A stretch of DNA of 64,000 nucleotides, taken from NCBI GenBank assembly GCA_900088475.1, contig FLMG01002136.1:1-64000 (forward strand), written 5' to 3'. A model generated the notes under the pieces. It made no database searches and was not told the origin of the DNA. It saw nothing but the letters and a program-made list of their open reading frames with translations. The DNA is from Hyphochytrium catenoides (taxonomy: Eukaryota; Sar; Hyphochytriomycetes; Hyphochytriales; Hyphochytriaceae). A program made the translations under genes and the position numbers. This document shows positions 40,901 to 52,448 of the stretch, piece after piece. The first letter of the stretch is position 1. Every line of letters starts with the position of its first letter.

Positions 40901-42715
40901 GTGAAAAAGGCGCCAGCAAGTCCTCAGCTTTTCTAAGCAGGGAAACATTGGGTCCTGGATTTCTCTCTCCTCTTCCTATCGGCTATGAACGCCCAAACCA
41001 TCACCTTGGGTCGGTCTATTGCGTGGCGTGGAACTCCGATTCCAGCTTACTTGCGACGGGTAAGGAGTTAGTGAAGACTCACATACGCGAGTGCGGATAT
41101 CCCATGTGCACCCCTCAGCCGCCCATCCTATCTGCGAGTCCGCCGTCTTTTTTTGTACCTGATGGGTCCTGGATAGCCTTGAAGAAATGTGTCGGGTTCT
41201 CAGTTGAACTCTCTTTGTCTCTATCCCTTGTCTCGCTTCGTACAGGCTCAAATGATAAATCTATAAAGGTTATCCGGTTAGTGCATGGGATGTCTTCCTT
41301 CTTAAAGGTGCCAACAGTGTCGTCAGAAGAAGGTCTAGATGTCAAACTGCAAGGACATAATGGAACCGTCCGCTGTCTATCATTCTCACCTAGGGGAAGT
41401 GATCCTGTACTTTTCTCAGGAGGANNNNNNNNNNNNNNNNNNNNNNNNNNNNNNNNNNNNNNNNNNNNNNNNNNNNNNNNNNNNNTTACCATCAGCAAGT
41501 TAGGAGATGCCACTTATACGTCAGATGGTCTACAGTGCCTGCAGCTCTCGAAGCAACAGCCCCAAATATACTAAGGTTCTGTTGTTGTCCTTGTGTTTCC
41601 AGGAGACAATGCGTGCCGTGTCTGGGATCTCTCGCGGACAGCTCAAGTCCCGACTCTTACTCTCCGCGGCCACTCTGACGTGGTCTACGATTTGTGTGCA
41701 CTGGAAAGTGGCCAGCAGGTGAGAGGTCTTTGCATTGTACACTTGAGCATGTCGGAGGGTTGACCCTTCATTTCGCAGTCAGTTGGTCTTCAGTCGCATC
41801 CTGTACTTCTTTTCTTACAGCCGAAATATCTGCCTGTACCTTACTCCTTTGTATCACCGAAGCAGAGATTTTTATAGACTATTCGAAGTCGTTTCCGGCG
41901 TCTGTCTTACCATAATGTGACTCCCTTCCCTTGTTAAATGGGTAGGTGATCTCTGGAGGCGGGGACAAGACTTTGCGCCTTTGGGATGTACGAAGTGGCT
42001 GCTGCGAGCGCATTCTCTACGGAAGCAGCAGCACAATCCAAGCTGTGGCCGTCTCTAGGACGAATCGTAGGTGTATCTAAGCATATTCTGAGCAACATAC
42101 TTCTCAGGCACTGGTGTTCCTTCTGATTTATGATCTGCCCACATCACTCCCCACAACCTTCTGTCTCATTTGATAGTCTTTCACCATTGGTCTAATGCAA
42201 TCTCCGCATCCATCTCAGAGTCTATTGTCGCCACTGGTCATGCCGATAACTCCTTCAAACTATGGGACATCACACAAGGCCGAATGCTGTTTGAGCTGGG
42301 CCCGCATTCCGATGAGTGCAGGTCTGTCGACTTTTCGCCTGACGGAAAGTGGCTACTTTCAGGTAAAAAGGGTTGTCAGTCCGTCTTCTTTTGTCCTCGT
42401 ACGTTGTAGCTCCTTAATATTTCAGCCTTCCATAGCTTATCTGGCAGTTCGGCCTGCAACTCTTCCGCCCAACGATAAGTGAGCGTCTGCCGATTGAGTC
42501 AATCTAACTTCGTCTACCTAGGGTCTTTTGATGGCTGTGCGATCGTGTCTTCTGTGTACTCCTCTTTGCCGCCTCAGGAGCGAATCGTCGCCACCTACAA
42601 AGGACATAGTGATAAGTTGCTGCAAGCAAAATGGCATCCCTTGCTCCCTGTTTTTGTTACAACCAGTGCCGACAAAACAGTCAAGCTTTGGATGCGAAAG
42701 ACTCTGGCGCCGTAA
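37951..42715 (+). CDS. WDR47/nemitin-like LisH-CTLH-WD40 protein
   Basis: In animals WDR47 is a microtubule-associated adaptor. Early exons: 37951-38007, 38070-38255, 38312-38368, 38426-38623, then about 38694-38779 and one beginning near 38937. A LisH motif (T-E-V-V-L-L-I-L then K-Y-L-K-S-R-G) and a CTLH region (Y-R-D-L-V-L-D-G-K-W-D; F-H-R-L-C-Y-L-M-S-L-S) open the protein. A long disordered Gln/Ser/Pro-rich linker (about 39490-40700) ends in a helical patch (A-K-H-F-Q-E-Y-L). Seven WD40-type blades follow from about 40800, with A-F-D-P-A-G-K-W-L-A-V-G, V-Y-C-V-A-W-N-S-D, V-I-S-G-G-G-D-K-T-L-R-L-W-D, I-V-A-T-G-H-A-D-N-S-F-K-L-W-D and T-T-S-A-D-K-T-V-K-L-W. Stop TAA is at 42713-42715. Order and spacing match WDR47 rather than LIS1 or katanin p80. 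A 61-N gap interrupts one blade. Confidence 0.82.
39158..39223. repeat. 33-bp tandem duplication in an intron
   Basis: Two adjacent 33-bp copies (39158-39190 and 39191-39223) beginning ACGTTCTCTTGAGG differ at one position. They lie in an intron of the WDR47-like gene, so they are probably neutral slippage. Confidence 0.9.
41425..41485. other. Assembly gap (61 N)
   Basis: Undetermined bases inside a WD40 blade exon of the WDR47-like gene, just after F-S-G-G. Reading resumes with D-N-A-C-R-V-W-D about 120 bases further on, after a probable intron. Part of a coding exon is missing from the sequence. Confidence 0.99.
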
Positions 42716-43296
42716 GGAGAATGGGAAACAAGTGTTATTGCGGGCGAGGATCACGACTTGTGTTAAGTTGTTCCCCTTCATTGGACGATGCAAGTCGGAG
42801 TACTATGCAGATTGGCAGGAACAGAATTCACTGATGCAGAGACAAGAGCTAACATCCAGTCGTCTACTGGAGGCAAAGACGACAAGTCCGGCTTATGCCG
42901 TGGGAGGACCCGGGACGTTCAAGTGAAGCGCTAGTAGCCATTCTGCACACTAAAGGGAAAGAATGCAGGCGGGAACAAGCCATGTTCAAGGGCAGGTGGA
43001 GAATAAGAAGCTTAGTAGGCGTTTTCCCATTACGACCAAAGGGAGAGGCACGGGTTTGGTGGCGCACCTACATCATCGGACATTGACGTTATACATAGAG
43101 TGTCGGGACCGCACCGTTTCTTTTATTGTTTGCCTCAAGGCCGCAGAAGCCCCGGCATAGGTTTGTTAACCTTCTAGTACTCAGTATGACGAAGCCAGGT
43201 CGACCTTCAACGACCTGCGAGTTAACAAGGACTGAGGTCGGTGGTTATAACCTGACACCTCTCTCAAATAAATTAGGTAAAAGCATTGACAAATCA
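42716..43296. other. Convergent intergenic region
   Basis: 580 bp between the stops of the WDR47-like gene (+) and the ELYS-like gene (-). Plus-strand open frames here run on from the WDR47 3' end without a conserved pattern. Nothing was recognised. Confidence 0.35.
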
Positions 43297-46200
43297 CTAT
43301 CCCCCAGGAGTTCTGAGCCTGATTTCGGGCCCTTTGGTCTTCAAAGTCTTTGGGTTTCTTGCTGCCTGTGGAGGAGACATGAAATTGAAGAGGCCTCCAC
43401 TTCTTGAAAGTTCCTTCTTTCCCACAGCGCCTTCCTTGTTCTCATCGTGGAGTCCTGCAGACATTTTCCCTGATGGACCATTGCCACCAAAGGCAGAATC
43501 CTTTACAAAAAGTGGTCAGCTTAGGAGGCGCTTCACACTCTCTTGAAGTCCCTATCTGTTCTGTGCGGACCACTTCTTCCGATCAGGTGAAAGGTGCTTG
43601 CTTACCATAGGTACGGACGAAATGTCCTGAGAAGCCGAAGTGCCAGCCTTGCCAAATGCGTCCTTTACCTTGCTTGAGGCACTGAGTTGTTCCTCTGTAG
43701 ACCAGAAGCACATGATTAGGGGCCTTTATGCTGGAGAGTAGAACTAGAAAAGATGGTGGACGAGAATGTTTAGAAGTAAGGAGGGGCTTTTCATCGGCCA
43801 ACCGGACGTATGTTAACCAGAGGTATGGCACCATTGTGATAGCCAGTACCTTTCAAATACGAGTACTTGGAGAATGCTTCACTGGGTGACGCTAGAGCGT
43901 AGGGCGGCCGGTTCGCAGGCGGCGTCCGAAGGCCAATTCTTCGATCAAGTCGGGAAGGTTGCCGCCGCCCGGTAAGGTCTGGTTCATCTGAGGTAGAGGG
44001 GGTTAAGCGTTGCATGCAGACTAGGACTGTCAAGTGGGAGTCGTCTCATTTCGTTATCGACCAACGGGACCGCTGACCTTGATTTGTAAGATTGCTTGGG
44101 ACCGGGCTAACTGAGGATCCCTTTGGGAACAATGATACGGGATGGGAGGGTGAAGCACCAGGGGACACAGCTGTTCGGAATGCAGCAAGATAGAGGGTAT
44201 CATGTACTTAGACGCTACGTACGGGGGACAATGGGGGACATGACCCAGTGCCAAGATGAACCCTTACTTGCTTGCTGTGGAGGATCCTGAGTCATCTCCA
44301 CGGGTGATCCTCTCGGCCTCCTATTGGACAATGGTGGACGGCCAAGAATGATGTGTTCGTTCCTTAATGGTTGATCTTGGGCAAAGTCTTGGCCTTTGAA
44401 GGCATCGAGGCCATCCTCGTTTGGCCCAGGTGCATGTGTCCGCAGCGACAGACCTGGAGTCTGCTGAGTTGAGTGCATTGGCACTCTAGCCAGAGGAGAA
44501 GGCGATTGGAAGGTACGTCCTTGAGTTCGGGTTACCCTGACTGGGTAGGGGGATCGCCCTGAGAACTCTACCGGGGACACCATCTGTTCGGGTAAGCGAT
44601 TGCAAGGCGAGTTTATGTTGAGTGTTGCTAAGCTTTAAAAAGCTTCTACCAGCAACAACAGAGTTCTCACCTCAGCAGCAAGCGCTCTCCTCAGCGGGGT
44701 CATGCCTGGGACTGCCGGTATATCTCCCACTTCCTCTTCTTCCATCGCCTTAGGCAAAGGATCTTAGTTACTCTCTTCTGGGTGTAGTATTCTTTTCAAC
44801 ATCTCGTCTGCCTTTAGGTTATGATTATCCTGACCCCTCCATGCTCTTATTATTGGTAGGTGCAACGTCTTGTGAGTTTTCTCTTCTAACCCTGATTTAA
44901 CTCACCTCAGAGCGCAAGCTATCATTCAGGAATGAAGCGGTAGGTGCTTGCCTTTCAGTTGCATCTGCTATATGTTGGAATGGAAGTACAGGGACCAAAG
45001 GCGCATGGACAATCTCTTCGATAAAGCTTTGTGCTCTCCCTTCTCCCCATCGCTCCAGCATTTTCTTCTGCATCAGCTGTATTAGAGCTCTTGCAGGAGT
45101 TACAACGCTTAAAGAGGCTATTTCGGCTCATGACGACACGGAACTAGACTTGCAGCAAAGCTTTGACTGAGACTGACCTGGCAAATCCCAGGTAATGATT
45201 CTACAAATGCACGAGTTAAGGCGGTTCGCACTTGAAGGGTTGCCAGATTAGCCGAAGGTGCCTGAGCACGAAGAATATCCCTGCAACGTGGTAACATTAG
45301 CATCATATTCTTCCATTTGAACCATTCCGTTGCCCTCCGCCATCCATCTCGTGAGCACGACTGGCTGTAACAAAACGAACCCTATTTGACAAAGTACATA
45401 AGATTGTTCCCTACCTGTGGGCCTGATCTAGCCTCAGCGCTTTCTCCAGTTGCTGGTGTTGAAGATAGTATGACAGGAGGAAGTCCACGGCTCGAAGACA
45501 AGACGGGGATGCCCAGCCTCCAAAAAATTGATGAGAGAGTAAAAATCGCTCAAGACAGCTCTGCTCAACATGGTTTAGTGCTGATGTCAGCAGACTCCAC
45601 ACCTCTTCACCTAAGAGCGACATACGCACAACATGAGCGACTTTGGCTAACGTTGGAAGAAGCGACAAGAATAGGGTTAGGATACAAAGGTAGGCGGCAT
45701 CTTAGAAGCCCCCGGATCAGAATTAGTACAGTGTAGGCAGTTAGATCACTAAGTCAAGATGCAATGATTTACCTTCCCTACGGATAAAAACCCATGTGAA
45801 GCATAGGAGGAGTAGGGACTCTGCAATGCTCCGGCTATAGCCCAGGGCCACTCCTGCCCTTTTTAAGGTACCTTCAAGCTCATTTAAGTCCACAGAGAGT
45901 AGGTGGGGCACCTGACGATGTAGGAAGAGTGCTGCTTGCCATTCATGCTACCGTTCGAAAAGAGGAGAAGAGCTGGTGAGACGTAGAAATGACGGCATCT
46001 GACAGGAAATAATGAGAAAGAATAGCAAGGAGGGAAGACAACGTCAACCAGAGCTCATTGGAGAGGCTACTGGCTATGAGTGCCGGAACGTTGGCTTGGC
46101 AGAGGGTTCTTCCACTAACATTGAGAAGGAGAATCTGGGTTGCAATTAGAGCAAAATCTGGGGACCAGTCTTCATATGGCGGCTGCAACGCTGCAAGCAG

Positions 46201-48957
46201 TTCTAAAGCAGTGCTAAATTCACCGCCGTACGTGAATGACTGTAGAGCAGCCACTTTGATGGGCAGCTCCATTGTCGATACCTTAAGATCACGCAGGAGG
46301 GTGCTACATACAAGCCGATAAACAGAATAGCGTTATGTTGATGGTGAGTTCTTAGGAAACGCCACACGAATAGGCAGTGACTCAAGGGCGACAGTGAGAC
46401 ACAGAGAAGGTGATGAGGTGAAGGATCAGATACTAATAGTGGACGTTCGCCCTTGCATGAGAAGCAAGGCCACTCAGATGTCCAAAGCGATGAAATCGCC
46501 AGGAAATTATGAAACGGAAATCAGTACAACTGGTGTTTAGTAAGATTGTACCTTGCCATGGTCTGTCCCTCTGTTATACCAGAATCTAAGAGCCACAGGG
46601 CTACCGTGGCACTCTTAATATGATCAGGGAACTCCAAGGCGGCAGAGAAGGAGTTCGCGACCTGATAGATCTTCTTCGGGAAGTTTTCATCTCTCTCTGG
46701 AAAGACGTCAAAGGAAAAAAAGATATGTGAGCAATCTCCCCATGGATTGAACAATCACTAGGCTGAACTGGTATTAGGTAACAAAGCGCTATTGTCTCAA
46801 GCGGCAAGCCAATATGCCTAAGTTCTCTCGGGAAATGTAAGCGAGACGATTAGGGTGGTACTAACTTTCCGCATGGCCGAGGGCGAAACTATCAAGCACT
46901 GTGTACAGCAGTAGCGAGAGTCTTGATAACTCCGAGAGGTCAAGCACAGAGCGAAGCCGCTGGGTCGTTGTAGGGTCGGGGTTAAGAATCGTGGAGATGT
47001 CACTGAGTTGATGGAGAGGGAGTAACGATAGATCCTCTCTTGCCAGCCCTCCCTCCAAGAGAAGGTGCTCTATGATAAGTAGAGATTCCTCTCCTGCAAT
47101 AGAGAGGGGAACAAGGAGAGGTGGCAGGCCAGGTTTGGAGAGGTGTGAACTCTGGGTCAGAACTTCCCACGATATTCGCAGAGATGGGGTCCATGCTACA
47201 AAGCATTGAAGTGCATAACATGTTTTGAATTCTGGGAGAACTGAGCCAACGAGTGAAAAAGATACATACGAAGTAAGAAGGGCACCTTTGAAGCTTCCCG
47301 TCAAATCCCAGTAGGATCGAAAGCTTTGGGCAGCTCTTTGCATATTCTGACGTTTGGTAGCGTAGAGTCCCTTTAGCTTACTGTCGGGAAATGCAAGACC
47401 CTGAGAAAGAGTCCAAGCAAGAAACTGAACTTGGAGTATCGATCGCTCAATTGCCTAAGAATAAGAAACAGATAGGGCGTAAGCGTAAGGGCTCCTACTC
47501 TTAACACGGCACTTGGGCCAACGGGCAATATCGTGTGCCGTGTAATTCACAAATCAAAGGGTTCGGACTGTCTATCATGACTTGATAGTCCCCAGAGAAG
47601 AAGTGAATTAGTTCTCTCCCGTCGTACTTCAATTTTGCTCATCAACGCTAGTTCTCCTTCTTGAGTGATAGCTTGAACCTCATCATAAGTAGCTAAGTCA
47701 TCAGAGTAGTGCTGCAGCGTCTCTCTCAAGCGAGAGATTAACGCCTTCATAACAGAGTTCAGGGCTCGCAGCTTCGAAGAGGCAGTCTGGAGATCAGAAC
47801 GAGAGACGATAGTGGGGCCAAACGCGTTAGGCGTGCTGAATAAGAACGGTGCATAGTGAGAGGATACTGTTGGGAAGAAGCGATAGAAAGTTTCGATGTG
47901 GAAGGAGCGCAGTTGACGTGCTGTCCACACCATATTGGAGACCTCAGTAGATAAAGAAGTTCCTAAGATTCTACTAATATCCAACAGGTGATAAGGCTCA
48001 GGATGGGGCCGGTGGTGGGGGGCGAAGAGATACCTCTAAGACCATTGAAAACTCTGTCCTGGTCTTCTCTGTGTAAGGTTGAGATCCGACAAGATATTTT
48101 AAAGCTTTGGTACGGGTAAACTCCAAAGCATCCTTCTGCAAACATTGCACTCGGTCCCATGCCCAAGATTGTATAGTTCTTGGATCGTCAAGGAGGTAGT
48201 GTAGTGCTTGAGGTCAAATAGACGAGAAGAGGTGCTGCTATTAGCTCAACGGCATGAACAAAACAGGCAGGGTGCTGGTCAATCAAAAAAGTCATAAAAC
48301 CTTTTGCGAAGTTGGGAACCACCACGAGAGCGTGATGATGGGCGGAGGTGGGTCAAAGCTTTGGAAGACGCGGATGAAGGGCCCCCAGTGAAAGACTCAG
48401 AAGAAGGTGAGTTAAAGAGATGATAATGCTGTCAGTCTAAACGGAGCCATTGGGGGAAGCGCGCCAGCAGAATATCGCCAGAGTATTCCAAGGAAAGGGA
48501 GAAGCAGAAAGTGCATAGCCATTAGTACCGTTATGGCCATCCTCCGAGCCAGGAGGAGTGTTCCTTTTCTCCAGTATATACTGACATATAAAGGGAGCCC
48601 AACCAAGGTCCAGCACCACGTCGCAAAGAGCTCGTCTCTGCTGCAGCACATCTGAGGAGATTTCGTGAACAAGGCCGTAGCCTTTGCATTCTGTAAGGAA
48701 CGGTCCTGGGCAGTTGAAAACTTCAGTGCCACGACTGAAGTTGTCGAGAACCTATCAATCAGCCAATTAGTTTGAGGTGCGCTCAGTTGAAATGGCCATT
48801 GACGCCCCAGAGACTAAGGAAAGGTTGTACCGAAAAGAAAAAGACGATGAACACGCATAGTAGCACGTTAATAGTGGAGCTTGCAGATGAACCTATCTGA
48901 AGAGTAAGAGTTCGTCGTCAGTTGTCTTACGATTTGCGTGATTCTGGGTGTCGCCAT
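43297..48957 (-). CDS. ELYS-like nucleoporin candidate
   Basis: Large multi-exon gene. The probable first exon is 48931-48957 (M-A-T-P-R-I-T-Q-I), followed by an exon from about 48753 downwards (V-L-D-N-F-S-R-G-T-E-V). The key evidence is near 46560-46690: Y-Q-V-A-N-S-F-S-A-A-L-E-F-P then A-T-V-A-L-W-L-L-D-S-G. This matches the ELYS-like helical domain, in which a helix carrying A-L-W-L-L-D follows an S-F-S-x-A-F-type segment. It continues with G-E-F-S-T-A-L-E-L-L-A-A-L-Q-P near 46180-46230. ELYS/MEL-28 (HOS1 in plants) recruits the Nup107-160 complex to chromatin. The tail is long and disordered, with S/P/R-rich stretches (S-P-V-E-F-S-G-R-S-P-Y), A-F-G-G-N-G and a final L-R-T-P-G-G before TAG at 43297. 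No RING or beta-propeller was seen. Not all exon borders were resolved. Confidence 0.6.
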
Positions 48958-50039
48958 CCTGACCGCCTTCGCCTTCGCCTCGCCCTTGTCTTCTGGGCGT
49001 TTGCTTCCTCTCCCGCAAGCCTTACTAGCTAGCCACCATCTGTATCCAACCCACTGCTGAGTTTACCCTCACGACTTCTTAGGAATAGAAGGCGTGGCTG
49101 GTCTCCTTGCTTCTCAGCTGTCAGTCGCGATAAACTCTTCCATCAAAAAGCTTCATGTGCTCGATAATAAGAGCTCTCAAATCTTCAAAACAATGGTGCT
49201 GTGAGAATCCTTGAAAGCCGAATATTTCAATCTCATGACTTTCTACTCCCTCTACAAGCGACAACAATAACCGTAATATACTTTTTCGAAATCGTTATGA
49301 ACAAATATGATGCTGGCACCAAACATCAAGGTTTGAGTGATCGGATCACCTGCCTCCCAGCATCATGAAGCTGCATCGGCGCGACGACCGCTAGAGCTCC
49401 AGAAAGCTCTTGGCCAGCAGCCATTCGCACCTCACAGCCAACGAGACAGAAGCAATGAGGTTGGGCCTCCTCAGACCTGTTGTTTAACTGTTTTGCTGGC
49501 ATCTAAAGCCGAAGGCGTGACGGCGGTTCTCACTGGAATACGTAGCACTACCGGACAGACGTCAAGCTGCACAATGCCTTGACGATTGTGGCTGCAGTTC
49601 TGGTGGTCCTAACCTCTACTGAAATCTATTCTTGGGCCATGAGCCACGAGGGAGGAATGGATCATCCCTCTTAAAGCTCCATAAGACTCTTGGCTGTCTT
49701 TACGACACTCTCAAAGCAATGCGCAGAGCACTACAAGGTCCTATTTTCAAACCCTCGGGGGAACTTTGCAGTGGCACCAGTAGGAATCAAGCACCGCCTG
49801 AAGACGGTGCTAGCCGAGAACCCGCCGTACTTGAGGTGGGCCGTTCAAAGGAATTGACCCAAGAGTTGTACACTCTACGGTTCTGCTACGGCGGCACGCC
49901 TCTCACGCCTCTTTGTCTCATCTCCCTTTTCTCTCAAGAGGATGGCTTGAGTTTCTTCTTCCTCGAACCGGTTACTTGCTATTCCTTCCCCCAAGGTCTA
50001 CAAGTGCTATTCTACTAACTATCCACTTGTCGTTCCTAG
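48958..50039. other. Intergenic region or unresolved 5' exons
   Basis: About 1.1 kb between the ELYS-like start (-) and the first supported exon of the next plus-strand gene. A plus-strand frame at about 49650-49900 contains L-Y-D-T-L-K-A-M-R-R and may be an upstream exon of that gene, but I found no start codon and splice pair that fit. Confidence 0.35.
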
Positions 50040-52190
50040 ACTCCTCTTCCATCCCGTGCAAGAGCTCATGCCTTTCAGAGTCCCGCCCAGGGCCTGACTT
50101 CGACCTCCAGAGTTTGTATGGGCGCTGCCCTTCAGATACCTTACGCCTTTATTACGAAGTAAGTCTCTAGTTATCCTGTAGCTTCCGTTGCTGTTTCTAC
50201 CAGCTCTTTCCAAGTGGCGCTGAGGCTTGTATCGCGGTTCTTATGTGTTTAGATATGTCAAAAGCAGAGGGGAAGCGACCACCCTACTTCAGATTGGCTA
50301 TCAGGGAAAGGTACTAGATCTCCTTTTGAAGTACTATGCATATTATGCCGAGGATGATGAGGTAAGCAGCGATCGCGGTATAGGCTGTCACCTAGCAAGA
50401 CGTGTAGGGATATATTACGACTGTAGGCCCATGAAAGTTGTACTCGATATAGGGAACCTGATTACAAGGGTTAGTGCTAGCCTGGGCAAGAAAGTGCATA
50501 TACCAGCCGCGGATAACCTACAACCAGAAAGTTGACTAAACGTTTCGTATATTTACTGCTTGCAGGCGTTCTGTGGCGCCAAGGATTTCATAGAATATTC
50601 CGGCGATAAGACGTACTATTCCCTGCTGCCTCTCATGGGTCAGGCACATCCATCTCTCGGTTGTGCGCTGTGAACGTCATCTTAAACTCTGCCCCTTTGT
50701 CCTCTGTCCAGTTCAGGCGTACAAAGCTCATCAGAAGAGCCGTAAGAGCATCCACAAGCGCCTAGAAGCAACCCTTCAAGAATTATCTAAGCTTTTGGTT
50801 CGTATCTAGTGTTGCCTTGTATGGTACCTTTATCATCCACTTCCTCCCTGAAATCCTCCATAAGCTTTTTACAATAGACACTTTACTGGTCCAACTGGTA
50901 AATCTGACACTCTTCTATATATATTCTCAGGAGAACCTATCTAATCTCATAGATATGAATACGAGTATGGCGCAGGAGCTGAAACTGGCCGGCTGCACAC
51001 CCCTTGCAGAAGAGAAGCTTTCGCTGTAAGTGCAGTTGGAGGAAACCGAGAAACTCAATTCGGGGAGTCTGTAGGACGCGTTGTAGCCGTGGAAATATCA
51101 CACGTAGTGATGTTCATTGCAGCTGGTCGTCTAATATCTCAGCAAGCTATCCAACTGATCATCTGTCGTGCAAACAGAGCACAGACTGAAGAAGTGTTAA
51201 GGAAGCGGCTCTCCCTTCTGCTGTCGGGACAACCGTCACTTGTGTCAACCGTCGCCTGGCCTCACGGAGCCTCTTATGAGGGACTCTCATTCGGCTCTTC
51301 TCCTCTCTCCTCGGTGCTTTCCTCGGTGGGCAAGGCAACTCATAGTGGGATAATCCTCACTCAGCGGACACCTGATCTTCAGCAGAAGAGAAGGAAGCCC
51401 CCCATTGCGTGCCCTATGCCTGATATTGGCAATAATACGCCCACGCCACCTACTCCTCCAGATAACGGTCCTGATGAGAATACCCCTCAGAGTCAGGATA
51501 GCACCCCAACTTCAAATGCGGGTACGTAAGGTTCGCCACCATCAAGCTGTGGTTGAGATGACTTAGATAGGTAGTGAGTATTAGGCATCAGCAACAGCGA
51601 CGGGTAGACTGCAGTTCTGTAGGCCTCTAGAGGGTTTCCACGCGTTTCCAAACTGGAAGCTCATAGCATTCTGTTGACGTTGCCTGCGGCTTAAAATGTT
51701 TGTCTTGAGATAGGCACAAAGGTGCAGGAAGGGGAGAGGGACAGGTTATCCGCGAAATGCTCCCAGAGCTCCTCGTCCCCAAGCACTACGTCGCTTTCCC
51801 CATCTTTGGCGCGGATATCTCAGCCTGTCCCTTTGTTTCAAGAGAAGAAGTTCAGCGAGGCCATGGGATTTTGCAGTAGTGCGGACAGTGAGGAGGGTAA
51901 AGAGCCGGCAGAAGGTAGACCGCTGCAAGTCTTTGTTGATAGACCCATTATCATGTTCCACGGCTGAACTCAGCTGCTGCTATTACTATTTTACGATTTT
52001 TGTCTAACGTTGCTTCTTGACCGGCAATATTGTCATAGGTAAGCCACGGGAGGCTCTCAGTACCATCAATGCTGCTTCCTCCGCGAACGTTTGCCATAGC
52101 GATAGTTCCCTGACAAGTGAGCTTTATTCTCAAGAGTCAGCCCATAATCCACCTGTCGGTCAGCAGCCCAAACCAGATGGCGATGTGTAG
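50040..52190 (+). CDS. Unrecognised coiled-coil protein, 5' end unresolved
   Basis: Supported exons include one ending near 50160 (D-F-D-L-Q-S-L-Y-G-R-C-P), one near 50270-50360 (D-L-L-L-K-Y-Y-A-Y-Y-A-E-D-D-E), one near 50565-50640 (F-C-G-A-K-D-F-I-E-Y-S-G-D-K), and a helical segment across 50715-51030 (K-S-I-H-K-R-L-E-A-T-L-Q-E-L; N-L-I-D-M-N-T-S-M-A-Q-E-L). A long Pro/Ser/Thr-rich tail then runs to TAG at 52188-52190. The middle reads as a helical bundle or coiled coil of about 100 residues and the tail as disordered. No family was recognised with confidence; a membrane-trafficking adaptor is a guess only. It converges on the BCKDH E2 gene. Confidence 0.5.
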
Positions 52191-52448
52191 TGATTAACCT
52201 CACACGAGACAACGGATGCTACTACTGAGTTAGTGTGTGAGGCCACTGATAGTCCTGGGAGGGAGGTCGCCCATTAGCAGTAGGAAAACTGGTATATTTA
52301 TTAAGGTGCCTCAAGCTGAGCCAAAAGTGTACACTGCAAGTGACCAACGCTTGCTTGCTCCTACTTATCACTATGAGGTTTGCTGCCATGCTTTGGACAG
52401 CCTCAGCTATTAAATAACGAACATCAACAATTTTCTCTATTCTTTCGC

